Assembly: GCA_937146765.1 (NCBI GenBank)
Contig: CAKZRP010000030.1
Location: 40,299 to 104,298 of the forward strand
Source of the DNA: an uncultured Paracoccaceae bacterium
GTDB taxonomy: Bacteria > Pseudomonadota > Alphaproteobacteria > Rhodobacterales > Rhodobacteraceae
Length of the DNA stretch: 64,000 nt
Reading direction: 5' to 3'
The translations under genes and the position numbers were made by a program. This document shows, piece by piece, positions 1 through 8,878 of the stretch (positions are counted from its first letter, which is position 1; every line of letters starts with the position of its first letter). Below the pieces are notes generated by a model. It was not told the origin of the DNA and did no database searches. It saw nothing but the letters and a program-made list of their open reading frames with translations.

Positions 1-1151
1 GCGATGCGATCCAGCGCATTGCAGGCTTTGCCACCGGCCAGGTCTACAGTCCGGATCTGGTCTCAAAATCCGCCACCCGCCTGCGCCGCACGGGGGCGTT
101 TTCCAGCGTCTCCCTGCGGCAGGCGGAAGAGCCAAATCCGGATGGCACCCTCGACTTCATCGCCGAAGTGGAAGACCTGCCCAAGCGCCGCTTCACCTTC
201 GGGGTCGAAGTGTCCTCCTCCGAAGCCGTGGAGCTTTCGACCAGCTGGATGCATCGCAACCTCTTTGGCGGCGCTGAGAAGCTGAAGATCGATCTGTCGC
301 TCAGCGGGATCGGGACCAGTGACATGGACGGAACCATTTCCGCCCGGCTCGACCGTCCCGCCGCCTTGGGCACCGACCGGACCCTGTTCTACCTCGGCGC
401 TCTCGAAAAACTGGACGAAGAACACTATACCGCCTCCAGCGCCACCGGCGCCATCGGCCTGCGCCGTGTGGTATCGGACACCACCTATGTGGAGGCTTCA
501 CTCGGTCTGCGTTGGGTGACCGCAGACGATGCCTATGGCAGCGACAGGGAGTTCAAATATCTCGTCGGACGGCTGCGGGGCGAAAAGGACAAGCGCAACA
601 TCAAGACCGACCCCTCCGCAGGATACTACCTGGAAGGTGAGATCGTCCCATTCGTCGGGCTCGACGGCGGCGATCCCGGCGTGCAGCTCAATATCGATGC
701 GCGCGGCTACAAGGCCATCGGCAGCGCAGGTCGCGTGGTCCTGGCCGGACGGGTGCAACTGGGGTCTTTGGTCGGGCCGGACGCCAGCAATGTCTCCCCC
801 ACTCTGCTTTATTTCTCAGGTGGGGCGGGGTCCGTGCGCGGGCAGGAATTCCAGTCCCTTGGCATCGATGTCGGCGGCGACATCGCAGGCGGGCGCAGCT
901 ACCTTGCACTGTCTGGTGAAATACGGGGACGTCTCACCGACACGATTTCGCTGGTCGGCTTCTATGACGCCGGTTTCATCGACAGCAGCAGCTTCATCAG
1001 CGGCGACAGCGAATATCATGCCGGCGCCGGCATCGGCCTGCGTTACAATGTGACGGGGATCGGTCCGATCCGCCTCGACCTTGCCATGCCGGTGGCTGGC
1101 GATACCGAGGACGGTCTGCAATTCTACATCGGCATAGGACAGGCGTTTTGA
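1..1151 (+). CDS. tamA: TamA-like outer-membrane assembly protein (BamA/Omp85 family), 5' end missing
   Basis: The reading frame is already open at base 3, so the N-terminal signal peptide and most POTRA repeats lie outside the window. What remains is the last POTRA-like segment and a C-terminal beta-barrel. The barrel ends in a terminal Phe (GIGQAF), as is usual for outer-membrane proteins. The Omp85 hallmark VRG box is visible in GSVRGQEF, around base 832. Omp85 proteins fold or insert other proteins at the outer membrane, and TamA works with inner-membrane TamB. The next gene overlaps its stop by 4 bases and is a clear tamB, which supports TamA rather than BamA. Family membership is confident; the TamA identity rests on context. 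Confidence 0.88.
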   Translation, partial: DAIQRIAGFATGQVYSPDLVSKSATRLRRTGAFSSVSLRQAEEPNPDGTLDFIAEVEDLPKRRFTFGVEVSSSEAVELSTSWMHRNLFGGAEKLKIDLSLSGIGTSDMDGTISARLDRPAALGTDRTLFYLGALEKLDEEHYTASSATGAIGLRRVVSDTTYVEASLGLRWVTADDAYGSDREFKYLVGRLRGEKDKRNIKTDPSAGYYLEGEIVPFVGLDGGDPGVQLNIDARGYKAIGSAGRVVLAGRVQLGSLVGPDASNVSPTLLYFSGGAGSVRGQEFQSLGIDVGGDIAGGRSYLALSGEIRGRLTDTISLVGFYDAGFIDSSSFISGDSEYHAGAGIGLRYNVTGIGPIRLDLAMPVAGDTEDGLQFYIGIGQAF

Positions 1152-4100
1152 AACAGTCGGCCCGCACCCTCGCCCTTCTTTCGACCCTCGCAACCAGCAC
1201 AGCGATCTGCCCAACCGCGACATGGGCGCAAGATGCGTCTGAATCCGGTGGGCTTCTGGTCTCCTTTCTTGAGGACACGCTGTCGAGCGACAACCGCGCC
1301 ATCAGCGTGCAGGGCTTGGAGGGCGCGTTTTCCTCGCAAGCCAAGATCGCACGCCTGACGGCCTCGGACGAGGATGGCGTCTGGCTCACCGTCGAAGGCG
1401 CCGAACTCGATTGGAACCGGCTGGCGCTGGTGCGCGGGCGTTTCTCGGTCAACCACCTCAAGGCCGAGCGCATCGTCATCGAGCGTCAGCCCAAGGCCCT
1501 GCCAGCCGATCCCGAATTGCCGACACCAGAAGCAACGCCCTTTGCACTGCCGGATCTGCCGGTCGCGCTGGAGATTGGCGAGATTTCCGCAGGCCAGATC
1601 GAACTGGGCGCGGCCCTCATGGGTCAGGAAGCCCGCCTTTCCGTGGAAGGCGCGCTCACCCTCGCCGAAGGGGCGCTCGAGACCAAACTGCAGATCGCCC
1701 GGCTCGACCGCCCCGGAGACGGGCTATCGCTGGCAGCAAGCTATGCCGACAGCAGCGAAAATCTGGCGCTGGACCTCGCGCTGAACGAATCCCCCGGCGG
1801 CCTGTTGTCCTCTGCGATGGACCTGCCCGGCCGCCCAGACTTGCGGCTGGCCATCACGGGCGATGGGCCGCTTGCGGATTTCAAAGCCGATATCGGCCTT
1901 GCGACAAATGGCAGTGACCGGATCAGCGGACAGGTGACCTTGTCCGGACTGGGCGGCGTGACCAGCGGTGCCGAGGCTGGACTGGCCTTTGCCGCCGATC
2001 TTGGCGGCGACATCGACCCGCTTTTGAAGCCGGAGTACCGTGCCTTCTTCGGGCCCGGCCTGCGGGCCACTGTGAAGGGCCAGACCCTGCCCACCGGAGG
2101 CGTCGATCTGGAAAGCCTCGCACTGCGCACCCAGGCGCTGCAGTTCAGCGGGGCGCTGCGTCTTGAAGGGAGCGAGATCGCTACCGCCAACCTGCGCGCC
2201 GCGATCATCCCGCCGGGCGGTCAGGCCGCGGTGATCCTGCCGGTCTCCGGTGGCGGTACCACCCTTGCAGGGCTAGAGCTGACCCTGCAAAAGCCTGAAG
2301 GCGAGACCTGGCAGATCAAGGGCGACCTCAGCAGCCTGCGCAGCCCCGACCTGTCGCTGGCCCGCGCGGCCTTTTCCGCAGCCGGCACTCTCGATCAGAG
2401 CACCGGCTTTGCCCTGGATGGCGCGCTCGACGCGCAGCTGAGCGGCTTTCAACTGGCCGATCCGGCCTTGGCGGCTGCAACGGGCAGCGAGGTCACGCTC
2501 AGCACGCGGCTCACCACCGAGGACGGTGCCGATTTCCTCCTCCGCGATCTCGATGTGCAAGGCGAAGATTATGCCGCGCGCGGCGAAATCCGCTTCAATG
2601 GGGTCGAGGGCGATGTCCGGGTAGCAACCACCCTTTCGGTGACAGCCGAAGACCTGTCGCGTTTCTCCGCCCTCTCTGGTCAGGATCTCTCGGGCAAGGC
2701 CCGCGCGGACGTGACCGGCTACTACCAGCCTCTGAGTGGCGCCTTTGGCGTTGATCTCGACCTTCTGGGGCAGGACCTTGGCACCGGACTTGCCGAGGTC
2801 GATCCCCTGCTCGTGGGTGACAGCACACTGGCGCTGGTTGCGGCACGCGACACATCAGGAATGCGCATCGATCGCTTCGATCTGCAGACCGCAGAGGTGA
2901 GCGCCAGTGGACGGGGCAACCTCGACAGCGAGGACGGAGCACTGGTTCTGGATGCCCGGCTGGCCAAATTGGAGCGCTTCGTGCCCGACCTGCCCGGGCC
3001 GCTCACCGTTTCGGCGCGGTTCGACCGCAGCGGAGAGCGGTTTGACGGCACCGCGACCCTGCGCGCGCCTCGGCAGATTGCCATGGACCTCGACGGCAGT
3101 CTGACCCTCGCGGGCGAGGCGGACTTCCAGTTCGACGCGACCGTCGGCACACCAGAGGCCTTTGCCCCGCAACTCGCCGGCGCGCCGCTTCTTGCCAAGG
3201 GCACCGCAACCCGCCGCGGCGGCACCTGGACCGGAGAGGCTGATGTCTCTGCCACCGGCGGCACCGAGGCGCAAGTCAAGGGACGTTTCGAGGAGGCCAG
3301 CGGCGCGGTGGATCTGGATCTCTCCGCGCTGATCGCGCGGGTGCAGCAATTTGCGCCCGAAATCACCGGCGAGGCCAGCACCACCCTTTCGGCCACGCGT
3401 CGGGAGGGCACATGGCAAGGCAAGGGGGACCTGACCGCCCCCGGCGCAACCCGCGCCACCTTTGACGGCGGGTTCACCGAGGCAACCGGCGCGGTGGACC
3501 TCAATCTCAAGGCCAATGTCGCCGAGGTCCAGGCCTTTGTTCCCAGTATCAAGGGCGCGGCCAGCACCGATCTCGCGGCCACCCGCCGCGACGGCCAGTG
3601 GCAGGGCACCGGCAGCCTCGGAGCACCGGGAGAGACCACGGCCCGGTTCACAGGCAGTTTCGCCGAAACCTCGGGCGATGTGGATCTGAAGCTTGTCGCA
3701 GAGGTCGGCGATATGCGGGCCTATGCGCCCTCCGTCGCCGGGAGGGCCTCTGCCGACCTCACTGCCACCCGCCGCAGCGCGCTCTGGGACGGCAGTGGCA
3801 CGGTGACCGGCCCGGCCGGTGCCTCGGCGGATCTGAGCGGTCGCTTCAACGAGGCCGACGGGGCGGTCAACCTGCGCTTTGACGCCATCGTGCGGCAATT
3901 GCAGCAGTTCATTCCAGGGCTCGACGGCGTCCTGACCGCCAAGGGAGAGGCCAGCCGTGCCGATGGTCTGTGGCAGATCGAAACCACGGCGGATGGCCCG
4001 CTCGGCATCGACTCGCGGATCGCGGGCAGCTGGAACGAGACCACGTCCGAAGCGGATGTAACCGCCAAGGGCTCGCTCCGGCTGGAGGGGGCCAATGCCT

Positions 4101-5341
4101 TCATCAAGCCGAACCTCCTGCAGGGGCTGGCGCAATTCGACCTTGCCCTCAGAGGACCGGCGCAGCTCAGTTCCCTCAGCGGCACGGTCACCACATCGGA
4201 AGCCAAACTGGTCCTGCCCGAGGCAGCGCAGGCTATTGATGGTATCGCAACGCGGATTTCCCTCAGCAATGGCAGCGCCAACCTGTCGCTCTCTGCCCGT
4301 CCCCGCGATGGCGGGCAGTTGCAGGTGAGCGGACCGGTCTCCCTCACTGCGCCCTATAATGGCAATATCCAGATCAGCCTCGCCGATGTGGTTGTGACCG
4401 ACAACCTCTCCTATGACACCACGCTTGGAGGCGCTCTTCGGTTCTCGGGACCGCTGGCGGGCAATGCCAGCCTCTCGGGTCGCATCGACGTGGGCGAGAC
4501 CAATATCAACCTCAATACCGCAGGCGGAGCCGTTTCGGCCGCACCGATCCCGCCGATCCGTCACCGAGGCCAGACCAACGCGCAGGCCGCCACCCGTATC
4601 CGCGCCGGGCTGGTGGAGACCGGAAGCGGCGGCAGTGGCGCGAAAACAGCGATAGCGCTCGATGTTCTGATCAATGCCCCCAACCGGATCTTTGCCCGCG
4701 GCCGTGGCCTCAATGCCGAATTGGGCGGTGCGATCACCCTGCGCGGCACCACCGCCAACCTCGCGCCCTCCGGCCAGATCGGGCTGATCCGCGGCACCTT
4801 CGACATCCTCGGGCGGCGGCTCAATCTCGACGAGGGACGGATCACGCTCCTCGGGGACCTGAAACCCTATCTGGAGTTCCGCTCTACCGCGAATACCGAG
4901 CAGGGCACGGCGACACTGGAGATTTCCGGCAGGGTGGATGCCCCCCAGATCCAGGTCACCTCCGATCCGGCACGCCCCAGCGAGGAAGCCCTGGCGTTGC
5001 TGCTGTTCGGAGACAATATCCAGGACATCTCGCCGCTCGCCCTTGCCCGCCTTGCCGGTTCCGCCCTGACCCTCAGCGGCAGGGGCGGCGGCGCACAGAA
5101 GGCGCTGCGCGACAGCACCGGCGCCGACAATGTGGACATTAGCGCCAATAACCTCGGGGTCGGCCAGCTTGGGCTTGGCGGCTATCTCGCGAACAATGTC
5201 TATACCGACCTCAATCTGACCGCGGAAGGTGACAGCGAACTGACCATCAACCTCGACCTGACCAAATCGCTGACGGTCCGGGGCAAGGCGGACAGCGTCG
5301 GCAATACCGGGCTCGGGATCTTCTTCAAACGTGACTACTGA
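1148..5341 (+). CDS. tamB: TamB, translocation and assembly module subunit (AsmA-like, DUF490 C-terminus)
   Basis: A 1397-residue envelope protein whose TTG start overlaps the tamA stop; AGGA eight bases upstream supports this start. A signal peptide ends near ATWA (about residue 27). The body is long, low in aromatics and repetitive, as expected for a beta-taco lipid or protein conduit. The last 350 residues resemble the conserved TamB domain (ILGRRLNLDEGRI; SEEALALLLFG) and end in FFKRDY. TamB links the inner membrane to TamA in the outer membrane. Residues 686 to about 995 consist of five consecutive 62-residue repeats, each starting near ATRR-x-G-x-W, with a diverged copy before them. Length is typical of the family. 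Confidence 0.93.
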   Translation: MKQSARTLALLSTLATSTAICPTATWAQDASESGGLLVSFLEDTLSSDNRAISVQGLEGAFSSQAKIARLTASDEDGVWLTVEGAELDWNRLALVRGRFSVNHLKAERIVIERQPKALPADPELPTPEATPFALPDLPVALEIGEISAGQIELGAALMGQEARLSVEGALTLAEGALETKLQIARLDRPGDGLSLAASYADSSENLALDLALNESPGGLLSSAMDLPGRPDLRLAITGDGPLADFKADIGLATNGSDRISGQVTLSGLGGVTSGAEAGLAFAADLGGDIDPLLKPEYRAFFGPGLRATVKGQTLPTGGVDLESLALRTQALQFSGALRLEGSEIATANLRAAIIPPGGQAAVILPVSGGGTTLAGLELTLQKPEGETWQIKGDLSSLRSPDLSLARAAFSAAGTLDQSTGFALDGALDAQLSGFQLADPALAAATGSEVTLSTRLTTEDGADFLLRDLDVQGEDYAARGEIRFNGVEGDVRVATTLSVTAEDLSRFSALSGQDLSGKARADVTGYYQPLSGAFGVDLDLLGQDLGTGLAEVDPLLVGDSTLALVAARDTSGMRIDRFDLQTAEVSASGRGNLDSEDGALVLDARLAKLERFVPDLPGPLTVSARFDRSGERFDGTATLRAPRQIAMDLDGSLTLAGEADFQFDATVGTPEAFAPQLAGAPLLAKGTATRRGGTWTGEADVSATGGTEAQVKGRFEEASGAVDLDLSALIARVQQFAPEITGEASTTLSATRREGTWQGKGDLTAPGATRATFDGGFTEATGAVDLNLKANVAEVQAFVPSIKGAASTDLAATRRDGQWQGTGSLGAPGETTARFTGSFAETSGDVDLKLVAEVGDMRAYAPSVAGRASADLTATRRSALWDGSGTVTGPAGASADLSGRFNEADGAVNLRFDAIVRQLQQFIPGLDGVLTAKGEASRADGLWQIETTADGPLGIDSRIAGSWNETTSEADVTAKGSLRLEGANAFIKPNLLQGLAQFDLALRGPAQLSSLSGTVTTSEAKLVLPEAAQAIDGIATRISLSNGSANLSLSARPRDGGQLQVSGPVSLTAPYNGNIQISLADVVVTDNLSYDTTLGGALRFSGPLAGNASLSGRIDVGETNINLNTAGGAVSAAPIPPIRHRGQTNAQAATRIRAGLVETGSGGSGAKTAIALDVLINAPNRIFARGRGLNAELGGAITLRGTTANLAPSGQIGLIRGTFDILGRRLNLDEGRITLLGDLKPYLEFRSTANTEQGTATLEISGRVDAPQIQVTSDPARPSEEALALLLFGDNIQDISPLALARLAGSALTLSGRGGGAQKALRDSTGADNVDISANNLGVGQLGLGGYLANNVYTDLNLTAEGDSELTINLDLTKSLTVRGKADSVGNTGLGIFFKRDY
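3203..4132 (+). repeat. Five 62-residue (186-bp) coding repeats inside tamB
   Basis: Units begin at 3203, 3389, 3575, 3761 and 3947, an exact 186-base period. Each opens with a variant of ATRRxGxW, carries a GAVDL-like strand about 35 residues later, and ends with an F/Y-x-P segment plus G-A-S-x-DL. The fifth unit is diverged. The exact period without gaps argues for duplication within the gene rather than ordinary beta-rich low complexity. Confidence 0.85.
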
Positions 5342-6323
5342 GGCCTTCCCCGCAGCCGACCGGCCGCCGCCCCCCATTGATGCCGTGGTTATCGGTCGCA
5401 ACGAGGGCGCGCGGTTGATCGCCTGCCTCGACAGCCTGTCCGGGCAGGTGCGGCGGATCGTCTATGTGGACAGCGGTTCCAGCGATGGGTCCGTGGCCGC
5501 GGCGCGGGCACGAGGGGCCGAAGTCGTCGAGCTGGACCTTGCCCGTCCCTTTACCGCCGCGCGCGCGCGCAATGCCGGTCTGACCCGACTGGGGGCCGCC
5601 AAAGGAGAAGATGCCCTGGTGCAGATGGTGGACGGCGATTGCAGCCTTGATCCCGATTGGCTGCGACGGGCCGCGCGTTTTCTGCAAGAGAACCCACGCG
5701 TGGCGGTTGTCTGCGGTCGACGCCGTGAACGCCACCCCGACGCAAGCCTCTACAACCGCCTCTGCGATATCGAATGGGACACGCCCCCGGGCGAGGCTCT
5801 GGCCTGTGGCGGCGATGCCCTGATGCGCCGTGCCGCGCTGGACGCGGTGGGCGGCTACCGCGAAACGTTGATCGCCGGCGAGGAACCGGAGCTGTGTCTG
5901 CGGCTGCGACGGGAGGGCTGGGCGGTCTGGCGACTGGAGGCGGAAATGACCCTGCATGATGCCCAGATGACGCGGTTTTCCCAATGGTGGCGCCGCAGCC
6001 GTCGTGCGGGTCACGCCTTTGCGGAAGGGGCCTATCTTCATGGAGCCGCTCCCGAACGCCATTGGGTGCGGGAGACCCGGCGAGCCTTGCTCTGGGGCGC
6101 GGTGCTCCCGCTGTTCCTGTTGGCCTTCCTGCCGCTGTTTCCGACCGGAGCCGCCCTCGTAGCGCTGGTCTATCTACTGCAAGCCCTGCGGCTGGCCCGC
6201 CGCGACGGCATCCTGCGGGCGGGGTTTTCCCTGCTCGGCAAACTGGCGGAGGCGCAAGGGGTGTTGGAGTTTCACCTCAACAGGCTGGCCGGGCGCAACC
6301 GGGGTCTGATCGAGTACAAGTAG
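5331..6323 (+). CDS. Family 2 glycosyltransferase with C-terminal membrane segments
   Basis: A 330-residue GT-A enzyme. It has the nucleotide-sugar start motif (VIGRNEGARL), VDSGSSDGS, a DxD-like VDGDCSLD, and the acceptor-side AGEEPELCLRLRR motif. Two hydrophobic segments around residues 245-295 should anchor it in the inner membrane, as in ExoA-like exopolysaccharide transferases. The GTG start overlaps the tamB stop by 11 bases, so it may be co-transcribed with tamA-tamB although it belongs functionally with the polysaccharide genes that follow. Its stop is 2 bases from that of the convergent WecG-type gene. Sugar donor and acceptor cannot be read from sequence. Confidence 0.85.
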   Translation: MTTEAFPAADRPPPPIDAVVIGRNEGARLIACLDSLSGQVRRIVYVDSGSSDGSVAAARARGAEVVELDLARPFTAARARNAGLTRLGAAKGEDALVQMVDGDCSLDPDWLRRAARFLQENPRVAVVCGRRRERHPDASLYNRLCDIEWDTPPGEALACGGDALMRRAALDAVGGYRETLIAGEEPELCLRLRREGWAVWRLEAEMTLHDAQMTRFSQWWRRSRRAGHAFAEGAYLHGAAPERHWVRETRRALLWGAVLPLFLLAFLPLFPTGAALVALVYLLQALRLARRDGILRAGFSLLGKLAEAQGVLEFHLNRLAGRNRGLIEYK

Positions 6324-6325
6324 AT

Positions 6326-7093
6326 CTAGCCTTGGCCCACTCGCCCCCGGCGCAATCGAAGGGCTCCCAGAGCCTGCCCGGGCAAGATCGCGGCACAGCG
6401 GGCATAGCGGGGCACCATGCGCTTGGGGCTGCTGAGCATGCGCCAGAACCATTCCAGCGCCAATCGCCGTACCCAGAGTGGCGCGCGGGTCTGATGCCCG
6501 GCGACAAAGTCGAGCCCGGCCCCGACCGAGGCAAAGCCCACCTCTGGCGCCAGACGGCGCCCGAGCGCCGCGAACCGTTCCTGTTTCGGCGCACCAAGCG
6601 CCAGGAAGCAGAGGCGGATGCGAGCCTCGGCAAGGGTCGCAAGAATCTCTCGCGCTTCAGCCCCTTCTGGGTCGAAATCCCGGCTGGGGGCCCTGATACA
6701 GGTGATCTCAAGGCAGGGGATATCGCCGCGCAGCGCTTCGGACGCCCGCTGCAACACCGCCTCTGTCGAGCCCACCAATGCCACCGGCACACCGCACTTT
6801 GCCGCAAGGCAGCAGAGCGGCGTGACCAGATCAGACCCCGGCATCAATGCCACCGGACAGTTCGCAAGTTGTGAGAGCCAGACAATGGGTCGACCATCTG
6901 CCACCACGAAATCCTGGGCCAGATAGGCCGAAAGGAATGCAGGCTCCTGTCCAAGCTTTACAAGATGGTCGAGGTTTACTGTGGCAAGGGCAAAGCCTTG
7001 CCGGCTGCGAAATCGCAAGGTGATTTCCCGCTCTAGCGTCTCCAGATCCGGGACGTTGACTGCAACACGTTGATCATTGAACAAAAAATGCAT
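6326..7093 (-). CDS. WecG/TagA/CpsF family (GT26) glycosyltransferase
   Basis: A 255-residue protein with family hallmarks: NLDHLVK near the N-terminus, VVADGRPIVW, FLALGAPKQE, and the C-terminal RLALEWFWR stretch. These membrane-associated enzymes add a sugar (for example ManNAc, GlcA or Glc) to a lipid-linked intermediate during surface polysaccharide synthesis. The gene runs opposite to its neighbours. It shares a 120-base divergent promoter region with the polymerase/ligase gene at 7214. It starts at ATG (MHFLFND). The donor sugar is unknown. Confidence 0.88.
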   Translation of the reverse strand: MHFLFNDQRVAVNVPDLETLEREITLRFRSRQGFALATVNLDHLVKLGQEPAFLSAYLAQDFVVADGRPIVWLSQLANCPVALMPGSDLVTPLCCLAAKCGVPVALVGSTEAVLQRASEALRGDIPCLEITCIRAPSRDFDPEGAEAREILATLAEARIRLCFLALGAPKQERFAALGRRLAPEVGFASVGAGLDFVAGHQTRAPLWVRRLALEWFWRMLSSPKRMVPRYARCAAILPGQALGALRLRRGRVGQG

Positions 7094-7111
7094 ATCGAAT
7101 CGGTTCGCGTT

Positions 7112-7141
7112 TTGGACCGTGAAGCAGTCATTTACTATAGT
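7112..7141 (+). promoter_or_regulatory. Candidate sigma-70 promoter with palindromic -10 region
   Basis: TTGGAC at 7112-7117 and TATAGT at 7136-7141 are separated by 18 bases and point toward the gene at 7214. The -10 overlaps a perfect 10-base palindrome, TACTATAGTA (7133-7142), which could be an operator. It lies in the divergent region between the GT26 gene and the polymerase/ligase gene. Motif reading only. Confidence 0.45.
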
Positions 7142-7213
7142 AGGCTAAAACGGGCGGAAGGTCTGTCCCGCTTGGCTAGACCGCAAATGCGAAGGAAATA
7201 GGGCGAGATTTAG

Positions 7214-8680
7214 GTGCCGAACCCGATAGCTTACCTGATGCTGCTGGTCTGGCCGGTGGCCGCGCTGGTGTTCTTTCAGCGCCTGCCCCTGCCCCGGGCC
7301 ATCTTGCTGTGCCTGATTGGTGGCTATCTGATCCTTCCGCCGCGCACCGCCTACGACCTGCCTCTGGTGCCGGATTTCGACAAGTTCTCCATCAGCTCAC
7401 TGATGGCGCTGGTTGGCTGCATCTTTGTCGCCAAGGCTCCGGTGCCGATCCTGCCCCGGTCCTGGTTCATGCGCGGCACCGTTGCCCTGTTCATTCTCTG
7501 CGCGATACCGACGGTGCTGACCAATACCGACCGGATCGTCTTTGAATCGATCCCGAACTCCGCGCCCATCGTGTTTTACAACACAGAATTGCCCGGTCTG
7601 CGCTGGCGCGACCTCGGCTCGGTGATGGCGGGGCAGCTTATCGTGATGGTTCCCTTCTTCATCGCGCGTCGCCATCTCTCCACGCCCGAAGCCCACCGCG
7701 ATCTTCTGCTTGCCCTCTGTGCGGCTGGTTTGTTCTATTCCATCCCCGCTCTGATCGAGATCCGCCTCAGCCCGCAGATCAACGTCTGGATCTACGGGTT
7801 CTTCCAGCACGACTTTGCCCAGATGATGCGGCAGGGCGGTTTTCGCCCCATCGTCTTTTTACCCCATGCGCTCTGGCTGGCACTCTTTGTGTTTTCCACC
7901 GTGTTGGCAGCCACCGCACTGGCGCGGGTGGCGCAGGGACAGGAGCGGACGCGTTATGCACTGGCGGCCACCTATCTCTTTGGTCTTCTGGTTCTGTGCA
8001 AGAGCATGGCTTCGCTGGCCTATGGGCTGGCTTTCACCCCGATCGTCGCCCTTGCATCTTACCGGTTGCAGGTTCGGCTGGCGCTGGCAATTGCCCTCAT
8101 CGGCTGCATTTACCCGATGCTGCGCAATACCGGGGTGATCCCGCTCGATGCGATCCTGGCTCAGGTCGAAGCGATCAGCCCGGAGCGGGCGCAATCGCTC
8201 GAGTATCGGTTCAACAACGAGGAGCAGTTGCTGGAACGCGCGGCGCTGAAGCCCCTCTTCGGCTGGGGAGGTTGGGGGCGAAACCTTATTCGGGATCCGG
8301 AGTTCGGAGAGATCCTCACCATTCCCGACGGCCATTGGATCATCGCATTCGGCAGTTGGGGTTGGGTCGGCTATCTGGCGGAAATGGGCATACTGACCGG
8401 CAGCCTTGCGCTATTGCATCTGGCGCTGCGGCGGCGTGCGGAAAACGAGATCTCGCCCTATGTCGCTGCCATTGCTCTGATCCTCGCCGCCACCATGGTC
8501 GACATGCTGCTGAACGATACATTGATCCCGATCACCTGGATGTGCGCCGGGGCCGTGCTTGGCTATGCGGAGCGGCTGCTTTATCCGGGCCTATTCGATC
8601 CGAGCGGCGCGCTGTTTCACGGACGCCAGCACCTGAACGGGCCGGACAGGGGGCGACGTCTGAAACCCCTGATGGAATAG
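7214..8680 (+). CDS. O-antigen polymerase/ligase-like (Wzy/WaaL superfamily) membrane protein
   Basis: A 488-residue polytopic protein with about ten hydrophobic segments and a large extracytoplasmic loop near residues 310-390 that contains GWGGWGRN. This layout matches the O-antigen ligase/polymerase superfamily, which joins lipid-linked repeat units in the periplasm. The start is GTG (MPNPIAYLM), with a weak upstream purine stretch. It is the first plus-strand gene after the GT26 gene, and 198 bases before the PKS start. Sequence reading cannot separate polymerase from ligase. Given the flippase and chain-length gene in the same locus, a polymerase role is likelier. Confidence 0.72.
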   Translation: MPNPIAYLMLLVWPVAALVFFQRLPLPRAILLCLIGGYLILPPRTAYDLPLVPDFDKFSISSLMALVGCIFVAKAPVPILPRSWFMRGTVALFILCAIPTVLTNTDRIVFESIPNSAPIVFYNTELPGLRWRDLGSVMAGQLIVMVPFFIARRHLSTPEAHRDLLLALCAAGLFYSIPALIEIRLSPQINVWIYGFFQHDFAQMMRQGGFRPIVFLPHALWLALFVFSTVLAATALARVAQGQERTRYALAATYLFGLLVLCKSMASLAYGLAFTPIVALASYRLQVRLALAIALIGCIYPMLRNTGVIPLDAILAQVEAISPERAQSLEYRFNNEEQLLERAALKPLFGWGGWGRNLIRDPEFGEILTIPDGHWIIAFGSWGWVGYLAEMGILTGSLALLHLALRRRAENEISPYVAAIALILAATMVDMLLNDTLIPITWMCAGAVLGYAERLLYPGLFDPSGALFHGRQHLNGPDRGRRLKPLME

Positions 8681-8779
8681 GCTGCACCGAACACTTTGTC
8701 GCCGCATGTCGCCTGTGCAAAAGGAACCGCATTTTGGTCACAAAGGCTCCACCCGCTTGCCGCAGATGTTTCGCAAGAG

Positions 8780-8804
8780 TTTGAATGTATTTTGAATATA
8801 TAAG
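8780..8804 (+). promoter_or_regulatory. AT-rich tandem TTTGAAT repeat upstream of the PKS operon
   Basis: TTTGAAT occurs at 8780-8786 and again at 8791-8797, an 11-base period, and runs into TATATAA (8797-8803). The stretch is sharply AT-rich in a GC-rich neighbourhood and lies about 75 bases before the preferred PKS start. It is a plausible promoter or activator site; no well-spaced -35 element was found. Confidence 0.4.
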
Positions 8805-8878
8805 GATTCCTGTCGCATTCTGCCCGGGAGTGACCGCTGCAGGTGCAAGGCGCAGGCAGATCGCCGCAGGAGCCACCG

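Noticed and set aside
2855..5401. 848-residue open frame on the minus strand across tamB
   Set aside because: It lies wholly opposite a confident tamB with signal peptide and conserved C-terminus, has no recognisable domain, and long antisense frames are common at this GC content.
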